From NCBI GenBank assembly GCA_023146355.1, contig JAGLCH010000371.1:1-8500 (forward strand): a DNA stretch of 8,500 nt, given 5' to 3'. The DNA is from Bacteriovoracaceae bacterium (GTDB taxonomy: Bacteria; Bdellovibrionota; Bacteriovoracia; Bacteriovoracales; Bacteriovoracaceae). The notes under the pieces were generated by a model. That model saw only the letters and a list, made by a program, of their open reading frames with translations, did no database searches and was not told where the DNA came from. Both the position numbers and the translations under genes were made by a program. This document shows, in pieces, positions 1 to 6,286 of this stretch (its first letter is position 1; every line of letters starts with the position of its first letter).

Positions 1-204
1 CTACGACATTCAGATGGAAACGGACCAAACAGTTACTCTTCCCGAAAAGAACTAAACAAGTATTTCTCAATACTGTGTGGACGGTGGGATCCTAGAAGCG
101 AAGGATACATCTGTACTTATAAGTGCATCAGACGTCACTTCACGAGGGTAATGAAAATAAATAAAACACAACTATTTCGACTAATAATAATGTAAAAATA
201 CTAG

Positions 205-274
205 TCGATGCTACATAATGATTGACGCTACTTAATTTCAATGTCATTTAAGATTCTTTCCCCTTGCTACTAAT
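205..274 (+). repeat. Three GCTAC(N)TAAT motifs upstream of the transporter
   Basis: The motif GCTAC(N)TAAT occurs as GCTACATAAT at 210-219, GCTACTTAAT at 227-236 and, one base shorter, GCTACTAAT at 266-274. The first two copies lie in a longer imperfect direct repeat (T-x-GA-x-GCTAC-x-TAAT, 205-219 and 222-236) with a 17-base period. The third lies directly before the ribosome binding site of the transporter gene. This could be a set of sites for a regulator of that gene; the function is inference only. Confidence 0.4.
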
Positions 275-278
275 AGGA
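275..278 (+). promoter_or_regulatory. Ribosome binding site supporting the TTG start
   Basis: AGGA lies seven bases before the TTG at 286. The next in-frame start, ATG at 307, has only A-rich sequence before it and no Shine-Dalgarno motif. This favours the TTG as the true start. Confidence 0.6.
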
Positions 279-285
279 TCATTCT

Positions 286-1932
286 TTGAATATCAAAAAA
301 CACTCAATGGAACAAACTTCAACAAAAAACAAGCTTGTTCAGCTCATAATTAAGAAACCAAGAAATTTAAAAAACGATATGCTCTCAGGAGTGACAGTTG
401 CCTTGGCACTCGTTCCAGAGGCAATTGCATTTGCTTTTGTCGCCGGAGTCCACCCTAAAGTAGGTCTCTATGCTGCCTTTATGATGGGACTCATCACTGC
501 CATTTTTGGTGGAAGGCCTGGAATGATCTCAGGAGCAACAGGTGCTGTTGCTGTTATCTTCGCCCCCTTGGTGGCAAAAATCATCACAATGGGACAAGCA
601 TCAGGTGCAAGCTATGAAACCATGATGGAAAGTGCTTTAGGCTATCTCTTTGCTGCCGTAATACTTATGGGACTAATACAAATTGTATTTGGGGCCCTAA
701 GGTTTGGAAAATTTATCCGTCTAGTTCCACATCCCGTAATGCTTGGCTTCGTTAACGGCCTCGCAATTATCATCTTTAAAGCACAACTTGGACAGTTCAC
801 TGTAAATGGCGAAATACTTGCGACAAACCCACTTCTTGTGATGTTTGGACTGACAGCGCTAACGATGATAATTGGAATTTATTTGCCAAAGTATTGCAAG
901 TCAATTCCAGCAACACTAGTTGGTATCATAACAGTGTCTACAATTGGACACCTTATTAATGAGTTCCATCCTGGTCTCGTCCTTACAGTTCTCGACTTTG
1001 TTCAAGGACAAGATAAGAGCATTACGACCATTGCTGCGGGACTTCCATCGTTTGCTGTTCCAAACATCCCATTTTCTCTTGATGCACTAAAACTTATTTT
1101 TCCATATGCCTGCCTTGCAGCTGCTGTCGGGTTAATTGAATCACTGATGACATTAACACTAGTCGATGAACTCACAGAAACTCGTGGTAGAGGAAATAAA
1201 GAGTGTATAGGTCAAGGACTTGCAAATATTGTGAATGGTTTCTTTGGCGGAATGGGTGGCTGTGCCATGATCGGCCAGAGTATAATTAATATTCGTGGTG
1301 GCGGTCGCGGAAGAACATCTGGTATCTCCGCTGCAATAACACTTCTTCTCCTTGTACTATTTGGCTCAAATCTAATTGAAGTAATCCCCCTTGCTGCTCT
1401 TGTGGGAGTTATGTTTATCGTAGTTATTGGAACCTTTGAATGGTCCAGCTTGCGCTTATGGAGAAAGATTCCTAACTCTGATATATTTGTGATTATTCTT
1501 GTGTCATCAGTAACTGTCTTTGCAGATCTTGCCATAGCAGTTCTTGTGGGAATTATTGTTTCAGCACTTGTTTTTGCTTGGGAGCATGGAAAAACAATGC
1601 ATGCGAATAAGAGCGAGAAAAATGGTAGCACGATTTATGAATTAGAAGGGCCTGTCTTTTTTGGGTCGACAAGTTCATTTAAGGATCTCTTTGATTTTAA
1701 AAACGATCAAAAAGATGTTGTCATTAATTTTGAAAACGCTAGGATCTGGGATCACTCTGGGCTAGAGGCGCTACAAAATATCACCGAGCGATATAGTGCC
1801 AATGATAAAATGTTGCACCTTCTAAACCTAAGTAAAGAGTGTCGCCAACTACTAAAGAATGCAGGAAATATTGTAGAGCTCAAGGTAATTGAAAACCTAG
1901 AGTGGCACATAGCTGATGATAAATTGGACTAA
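286..1932 (+). CDS. SulP-family (SLC26-like) inorganic anion transporter with STAS domain
   Basis: This 548-residue inner-membrane protein has the complete SulP layout. The membrane domain spans roughly residues 30-432. It contains the family signature around VPEAIAFAFVAG and KVGLYAAF (43-65), the SGATGAVAV segment (82-90), and the conserved GGMGGCAMIGQSIINIRGG stretch (321-339). A cytoplasmic STAS domain follows at about 450-535; its loop DHSGLEAL (489-496) is where related anti-anti-sigma proteins are phosphorylated on serine. Known SulP members carry sulfate, bicarbonate, dicarboxylates or other anions by symport or exchange. The GGMGGCAMIGQS variant resembles a widespread bacterial subgroup of undefined substrate, so no substrate is assigned. 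Length is normal for a bacterial SulP protein and nothing is truncated. The start is TTG, chosen for the AGGA upstream; ATG at 307 is the alternative and would remove only seven residues. No clear intrinsic terminator follows. Confidence 0.95.
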   Translation: MNIKKHSMEQTSTKNKLVQLIIKKPRNLKNDMLSGVTVALALVPEAIAFAFVAGVHPKVGLYAAFMMGLITAIFGGRPGMISGATGAVAVIFAPLVAKIITMGQASGASYETMMESALGYLFAAVILMGLIQIVFGALRFGKFIRLVPHPVMLGFVNGLAIIIFKAQLGQFTVNGEILATNPLLVMFGLTALTMIIGIYLPKYCKSIPATLVGIITVSTIGHLINEFHPGLVLTVLDFVQGQDKSITTIAAGLPSFAVPNIPFSLDALKLIFPYACLAAAVGLIESLMTLTLVDELTETRGRGNKECIGQGLANIVNGFFGGMGGCAMIGQSIINIRGGGRGRTSGISAAITLLLLVLFGSNLIEVIPLAALVGVMFIVVIGTFEWSSLRLWRKIPNSDIFVIILVSSVTVFADLAIAVLVGIIVSALVFAWEHGKTMHANKSEKNGSTIYELEGPVFFGSTSSFKDLFDFKNDQKDVVINFENARIWDHSGLEALQNITERYSANDKMLHLLNLSKECRQLLKNAGNIVELKVIENLEWHIADDKLD

Positions 1933-1985
1933 ATACGCCTGCGAATCCCTGACTAATTTGGTTTTAAAATAAAAGATAAATTACG

Positions 1986-2013
1986 TAAATAGTTTCCTAA
2001 CCTCATCTGATAT
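1986..2013 (+). promoter_or_regulatory. Possible sigma-28-like (flagellar) promoter for fliN
   Basis: TAAA at 1986-1989 and TCTGATAT at 2006-2013, separated by 16 bases, resemble the enterobacterial sigma-28 pattern TAAA-N15-GCCGATAA (five of eight matches in the -10 part). Its place directly before a flagellar gene makes it plausible, but AT-rich DNA gives such matches easily. The expected transcription start would be near 2020, inside the inverted repeat. Confidence 0.25.
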
Positions 2014-2035
2014 TTGATACGATATCAGTGAGGGG
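2001..2035 (+). promoter_or_regulatory. Inverted repeat overlapping the fliN ribosome binding site
   Basis: CCTCA (2001-2005) and CTGATAT (2007-2013) pair exactly with ATATCAG (2022-2028) and TGAGG (2029-2033), leaving one unpaired T at 2006 and an eight-base loop. That is a 12-bp stem. Its right arm contains GAGG, part of the GAGGGG Shine-Dalgarno sequence (2030-2035) of fliN, so an RNA that includes both arms would hide the ribosome binding site. The same symmetry could instead be a protein-binding operator in DNA. The structure is seen in the sequence; its role is inferred. Confidence 0.5.
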
Positions 2036-2039
2036 AAAT

Positions 2040-2333
2040 ATGACTCAAGAAGAAACACCAAATTCAGCAGAAGAAATAGAAAAAGTTCAACAAAAAGTTA
2101 ATGAACTCAGCTTAATTACTGATGTTCCTTTAGAGATGATTGTAACTCTTGGTGGTGCTGATATGATGCTACAAGAACTACTTTTGCTTCAAGTTGGCTC
2201 AGTTATCGAACTGGATAAGCTTGCGGGTGAACCTCTCGATATCTCAGTAAAACAACGTCCCGTTGCCAAGGGTGAAGTTGTAGTTATCAATGAAAAATTT
2301 GGCGTTAGAATGACCGATATAATCGGAAGCTAA
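2040..2333 (+). CDS. fliN: Flagellar motor switch protein FliN (SpoA domain)
   Basis: This is a short cytoplasmic protein of 97 residues. After an acidic N-terminal tail of about 25 residues, the rest is one SpoA (surface presentation of antigens) domain. It has the typical order VPLEMIVTLGG (29-39), a leucine-rich helix (LQELLLLQVGSVIEL, 44-58), LDKLAGEPLDI (58-68), and the diagnostic GEVVVINEKFGVRMTDI (78-94). FliN forms the lower part of the C-ring with FliM and FliG, controls rotation direction and helps bring export cargo to the flagellar secretion gate. It is shorter than E. coli FliN (137 residues), the difference lying in the N-terminal tail. ATG at 2040 is preferred because GAGGGG lies just before it; a GTG at 2028 would add MRGN but overlaps that same site. 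No other flagellar gene is in the window. A paralogous secretion-ring protein is possible, but the C-terminal motif fits FliN well. Confidence 0.92.
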   Translation: MTQEETPNSAEEIEKVQQKVNELSLITDVPLEMIVTLGGADMMLQELLLLQVGSVIELDKLAGEPLDISVKQRPVAKGEVVVINEKFGVRMTDIIGS

Positions 2334-2398
2334 CACTCAACCACTCCAGTAAAATTACCGAATAGACATGAGTATTTAACATTATGCTCTAGGTAATA

Positions 2399-5122
2399 AT
2401 GAAAACTCTACTACTGCTCCTGGCATTCTTTTCCATTGGTTGTGTCCAAACTACCTATTCTCCGGCCTACAAAGAAAAATATCAAAAAAGAATAAATGAA
2501 CTTAATAGCTATCCATCATTTACACTTTCAAATGACCTAGAAGTTGTTGTTATCCCAACAGAGCTGTCAAAAACGCAATTTGGATTAACCATAGCATCAG
2601 GCAGTTTAAATAACCCTAAGGGCAAAGAGGGATTGGCACATCTTCTTGAACACACGGTATTGCTTGGGAGTGAAAACTATCCCTCACCAGGTGGACTTCG
2701 AGATTTCATATCAAAGAGTGGAGGAAGCTTCTCGGCCTTTACAGGCCCAGAGAATACCCACTATCTATTTTCAATTCCAACCCAAAACTTTGACGTGAGC
2801 ATTCAACGCTTTGCAGATTTTTTATCAAACCCTCTATTTAAAAGTGGAGTGATAAAAAATGAAATTAAAATTCTCGAATCAGAGCATCAAAAGAATAAGG
2901 CCGTAGAGTTTAGAAGAGTCGTGCGAATAGAGAGACTACTGCACCGAACTGGCCACCCAATCAAATTTTATGGTGGTGGTAATAGAGAAACTCTGAGTAA
3001 GATAACGAGAAGTGATATTGTTAAATATTTCGATGCACACTACTCATCGAATATAATGAAAGTGGTCATTCAGACCTCAATTTCTCCGAAAGAGCTTAGG
3101 TCACAGCTAGAAAAGTCCTTGGGTAAAATCACAAATAAACATTTGGTCTTAAAAAACCACCACGCTAATCTGTATTCGCCAAGTGATTTACCGAGAGAAA
3201 CTATTATTCATCCGATTGATCCTCAAACTAGAAACATGTTTCTCTTTTTTGAAATTCCTGAAATAAATAAAAATACGACAAGAGGTGCAATAAAAGTACT
3301 TGATTACTTAATCAACAATAGAGAAAAGGGTTCGCTATCAGATTACCTCATAACTGAAGGCCATATCTTAAAAATTGAAGGTGGAGTATCTCCAACGGCA
3401 AAACGATATGGTGGAAGCTATATGATAAAATTTGAAATGACAGAAAAAGGAATAGAGAAAAGAGAAGAAGTCCTAAGTTCATTTTATGATTATTTAAGCT
3501 TTCTCAACCGTGCCTCAGTAAGGCCTAGCTTGCTTGATAGTATAAAAAAAGGTCATGAATTAAGATTTATATACCCAAGATCTAAAGTGGATCTAAACTA
3601 CCTATTAGAGGCATCAAAAGCACTTGTCGATTCTTCATTTACAAAATTTAGCACACAGGATCTATTTAAAAACTACGATAAAAATACCTTCAAAGAGCTC
3701 CTGCAAAGATTCACTCTAAAAAAGACAAATGCCTTTGTCATGGCCAATATCAAACTCGAAAGACCCGCATTTGATAAAGTCATGGGGATAACTTACATGA
3801 CAACCCCCATAGGCAGTATAAAAGTTGATTCCACAGCAAATGAAATATCAAAGTTTTCACTACCAGATCCAAACAATCTTCTGCCATTGAGTCTTGAGCA
3901 AGAAAACTTCAAGCAGATTGCTAAGCGAACAAACGTAGGAAAGCTTCTGTATCGATTTAATCAAACAAATACTCCAATTCTAAAACTTGAAATCAAATCG
4001 AAATTTCTATCAAGTTCTATTAAGGACAGAATACTATCTGAAATAATTCTCAGTTGCTTCAAAAAGGAATCAGCTGCACTTATAGGCAAAATCGAACAGT
4101 CAAACATTATACCTAAGCTTGAGTTAGATGAAGATGGATATTCCATCGCACTCATAGGCCACAACCCAAACATAACGAAGCTTCCATACCTTCTCTACCA
4201 GCGCCTTGAAGAGAGTATTGAAAGATGTAACATAATACTTGCCACCAAGAATGCAAGAAATCGTGCTTTAAGCATGGTTCCTATTGTTCCCTATAAACGT
4301 GCAATTTATGAGCTTACAAATCTGATGAGAAGCAAGAGCTTTGACCTGAGCACTTTGAGAAAACAAGAATTTCACGTAACTCATAAAGAGATAAAGAATC
4401 ACTTTATAAAAGTAGCAAGAAGTTCGATTGTCAATCTACAGGGACTAGGGCCCTACTCTCCCCAAAAGCTAGAAGATGACTATCACAAAATGCTGAAGAG
4501 CTTTCGGCGAACAGGAGTAACAAGGCCCACCTTTAGGCCAAATGTCACACGAGTTATTAGTAGTGGAAAACAGCTGTACCTTGATATTAAAATTGATTCC
4601 ACAAAAAGTAAGGCCTGGTTGACACATATTCAGGCGGGAAGAAACAACCCAATGAATAAAGCTATAATAGATTTTATTTGGAAGTTCTACATCAACTCAA
4701 CCTTCACGGATACATTTAGAAGAAAACGTCAGATGGGCTATATCGTCGGGGGGAACATTGATAAAGCGGGATCGCAGCTGGGGATAAACCTATTAATTCA
4801 ATCGGAAAAGACAACTCTAAAACAAATCATAGAAGAAACTAACTCGTGGATTTCAAATATCCCAACGCAATTATCAAGTAAGCTGACGAAAAGAACCTTC
4901 GCCGAGGTGAAAGTTAAGTACATAAAGTCGATTCAAAAGAGCTATCCGAAATTAGCGGCAGCATTTAAAACTGTAAGCTATGAAGAACTAATCAAGAAGA
5001 CGCAGAGTGTTTTTAGTCAGGATTCACGAGCTCAAATATCTGTCTATGTCTCAAATAAAAAGATCAATAATTTTGATCGAAAAGAAAAGATTAAGGAGAA
5101 GATCTCTAATCCCCTCAACTGA
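2399..5122 (+). CDS. Lipoprotein zinc metallopeptidase, insulinase/pitrilysin type (M16)
   Basis: This 907-residue protein begins with a lipoprotein signal (MKTLLLLLAFFSIGC, lipobox SIGC, lipidated Cys15). Residue +2 is Val rather than Asp, which in enterobacteria favours the outer membrane. The catalytic domain has the inverted zinc motif HLLEH (81-85): His81 and His85 bind zinc and Glu84 is the general base. The third ligand is Glu162 in ESEHQKN (160-166), 78 residues after Glu84, the same spacing as Glu111 to Glu189 in insulin-degrading enzyme. GSENYPSPGG (90-99), SAFTGPENTHYLF (112-124) and HPIKFYGGGNRETL (186-199) also match that enzyme. The C-terminal half keeps the substrate-binding RxxxxMGYIV motif with Tyr781 and an IQSEK segment, so both halves of the clamshell are present. 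It is somewhat shorter than E. coli protease III (962). AGG at 2391-2393 precedes the ATG. It probably degrades peptides at the envelope; its natural substrate is unknown. It lies 65 bases after fliN and 35 before the MFS gene. Confidence 0.93.
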   Translation: MKTLLLLLAFFSIGCVQTTYSPAYKEKYQKRINELNSYPSFTLSNDLEVVVIPTELSKTQFGLTIASGSLNNPKGKEGLAHLLEHTVLLGSENYPSPGGLRDFISKSGGSFSAFTGPENTHYLFSIPTQNFDVSIQRFADFLSNPLFKSGVIKNEIKILESEHQKNKAVEFRRVVRIERLLHRTGHPIKFYGGGNRETLSKITRSDIVKYFDAHYSSNIMKVVIQTSISPKELRSQLEKSLGKITNKHLVLKNHHANLYSPSDLPRETIIHPIDPQTRNMFLFFEIPEINKNTTRGAIKVLDYLINNREKGSLSDYLITEGHILKIEGGVSPTAKRYGGSYMIKFEMTEKGIEKREEVLSSFYDYLSFLNRASVRPSLLDSIKKGHELRFIYPRSKVDLNYLLEASKALVDSSFTKFSTQDLFKNYDKNTFKELLQRFTLKKTNAFVMANIKLERPAFDKVMGITYMTTPIGSIKVDSTANEISKFSLPDPNNLLPLSLEQENFKQIAKRTNVGKLLYRFNQTNTPILKLEIKSKFLSSSIKDRILSEIILSCFKKESAALIGKIEQSNIIPKLELDEDGYSIALIGHNPNITKLPYLLYQRLEESIERCNIILATKNARNRALSMVPIVPYKRAIYELTNLMRSKSFDLSTLRKQEFHVTHKEIKNHFIKVARSSIVNLQGLGPYSPQKLEDDYHKMLKSFRRTGVTRPTFRPNVTRVISSGKQLYLDIKIDSTKSKAWLTHIQAGRNNPMNKAIIDFIWKFYINSTFTDTFRRKRQMGYIVGGNIDKAGSQLGINLLIQSEKTTLKQIIEETNSWISNIPTQLSSKLTKRTFAEVKVKYIKSIQKSYPKLAAAFKTVSYEELIKKTQSVFSQDSRAQISVYVSNKKINNFDRKEKIKEKISNPLN

Positions 5123-5151
5123 TTGCACCGCTATAAACAATTTGATATAAC
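5123..5151 (+). promoter_or_regulatory. Candidate sigma-70-type promoter giving a leaderless MFS mRNA
   Basis: TTGCAC (5123-5128) and TATAAC (5146-5151) are separated by exactly 17 bases. The -10 matches the consensus at five of six positions, the -35 only at three. Transcription would be expected to begin six to eight bases after the -10, that is, at or next to the A of the ATG at 5158. This fits the absence of any Shine-Dalgarno motif before that gene. Confidence 0.4.
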
Positions 5152-5157
5152 ATTGCG

Positions 5158-6285
5158 ATGAACTATCTTTATATAATATTTGCAAATCTTACCCTTGTGG
5201 CCTTGAGTTTAATCGATAACGGAAGAGGTCCCGCCTATCCAGATATCCTAAGTTTCTTCAAGATTGAAGCTTCTGTAGGCTCTTGGATGTTCTCGCTTGC
5301 AACAGCATTTAGCTTGCTCACCTATTTGACCGCCAGATTTTGGCTTCCTAGGCTTCGGGCATTGAACGGTGCCAGGGCAGGTTTAGTTTTTTTAGGGCTT
5401 AGCTCTGTTATGCTAGCACTTTCAGGCCATACAATCTCACTACCCCTGCTCTTTATATCTTCGTGTGTAATGGGAGTCGGAGTAGGACTCTCATCTGCGA
5501 CAATGAACCTATTGGTCATCAGAGGAACTCTTCCAGAAGTGCGAAGAAAATATCTCTCAGGACTTCATGCTGTATATGGACTTTCATCTCTACTGGCACC
5601 TTTAATTCTCTCTGGGCTTCTCATGATGGGATTTAGTTGGATCACTTTTTTCTGGTTTACTGCTGGAGTATGCTTTGCCGTACTAGCGGCATCACTTTCA
5701 TCCAAGGGAGCTGGCTCAGACAAGGAAGACAATAGCGCAACATTAAAAAAAGGACCACTTGTAGCTAAGCTTTTAGTTTGCTCCATGATGGGCCTCTACG
5801 TTTCATCAGAAATTGCCCTATCATCAAGGTTGCCGCTTTATCTTAAACTGAACTACGGAATGAGCATTGAGATGGCCGGAAATTATCTCAGCGCCTTTTT
5901 CTTCTTCCTTATGTGCGGAAGGTTGCTCTTTGCTTTAAAACACTTTCCTATAAGTAACTTTAAGCTGATGACAGGCTCCCTTGTCAGCTCACTGATACTC
6001 TTTTTTCTTGGGCACTTTGTAGACCCTCTTTTTTACCCACTGATCGGTTTTGCTAATGGACCATTTTTTCCAACTGCAATCGATACCATCTCTAAACGCT
6101 ATAAAGAGTCTAGTGACGATATGATCACTTGGACTTTTGCAGCAATTGGAATGATTATGACAGTAATGCATATTGGATTTGGTCAAATCACCACTCACTA
6201 CGGCGTCGAAACAGCATTTCTTCTAATCCCATTCTTAGCGATATTGTCTCTTATCAGTCTTGGGATTTTGGTTTTGAAAAAATAA
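5158..6285 (+). CDS. Major facilitator superfamily permease, FucP/sugar-transporter-like
   Basis: This 375-residue inner-membrane protein has the two-fold MFS layout: about six hydrophobic helices in residues 4-182, a charged cytoplasmic loop (SSKGAGSDKEDNSATLKKGP, 181-200), and about six more in 200-373. Seen motifs are DNGRGPAYPDIL after helix 1 (20-31), a degenerate motif-A loop LPRLRALNGARAG (63-75), GVGVGLSSATMNLLV (106-120), and FANGPFFPT (298-306). SSEIALSSRLPLYLKL plus FLMCGRLL (216-257) resembles the middle part of the FHS/FucP-type sugar permeases. The substrate cannot be read from the sequence; sugar uptake or drug efflux are both possible. At 375 residues it is on the short side but has no missing helix that I can see. 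No Shine-Dalgarno motif precedes ATG 5158, yet the next Met (44) would remove helix 1, so this start stands. It ends one base before the stop of the convergent FecR gene. Confidence 0.88.
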   Translation: MNYLYIIFANLTLVALSLIDNGRGPAYPDILSFFKIEASVGSWMFSLATAFSLLTYLTARFWLPRLRALNGARAGLVFLGLSSVMLALSGHTISLPLLFISSCVMGVGVGLSSATMNLLVIRGTLPEVRRKYLSGLHAVYGLSSLLAPLILSGLLMMGFSWITFFWFTAGVCFAVLAASLSSKGAGSDKEDNSATLKKGPLVAKLLVCSMMGLYVSSEIALSSRLPLYLKLNYGMSIEMAGNYLSAFFFFLMCGRLLFALKHFPISNFKLMTGSLVSSLILFFLGHFVDPLFYPLIGFANGPFFPTAIDTISKRYKESSDDMITWTFAAIGMIMTVMHIGFGQITTHYGVETAFLLIPFLAILSLISLGILVLKK

Positions 6286-6286
6286 A

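Larger units (their letters stand above)
1..285. other. Upstream gap with possible 3' end of a preceding gene
   Basis: No complete gene is visible before the transporter start at 286. Two forward frames are open from the window edge. The second frame reads YDIQMETDQTVTLPEKN and stops at 53-55, which looks like an ordinary acidic protein tail. The first frame stays open to a TAA at 193-195 (64 codons), but its translation is rich in Arg, Cys and Trp and ends in a run of Ile and Met, which looks less like a real protein. The frame cannot be settled without the preceding sequence. Two weak inverted repeats are present (ATCCT/AGGAT at 89-106 and AAGTG/CACTT at 121-140); neither is followed by a T-run, so neither is called a terminator. 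The part after about 195 is AT-rich and presumably holds the transporter promoter. Confidence 0.4.

Noticed and set aside
89..140. Inverted repeats ATCCT/AGGAT and AAGTG/CACTT as a terminator of the upstream gene
   Set aside because: Both stems are only five base pairs and neither is followed by a T-run.
222..254. TTGACG (222-227) with TAAGAT (249-254) as the SulP promoter
   Set aside because: The spacing is 21 bases, outside the usual 16-18, and no acceptable -10 lies at the right distance.
1212..1631. Open frame of 139 codons on the minus strand inside the SulP gene
   Set aside because: It lies wholly within a gene with clear family motifs, and its translation (many Pro, Arg and Ile with no domain) reads as the antisense of a membrane protein.
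2028..2333. Longer fliN starting at GTG 2028
   Set aside because: The GTG overlaps the Shine-Dalgarno that serves ATG 2040, and the added residues MRGN are just the translation of that site.
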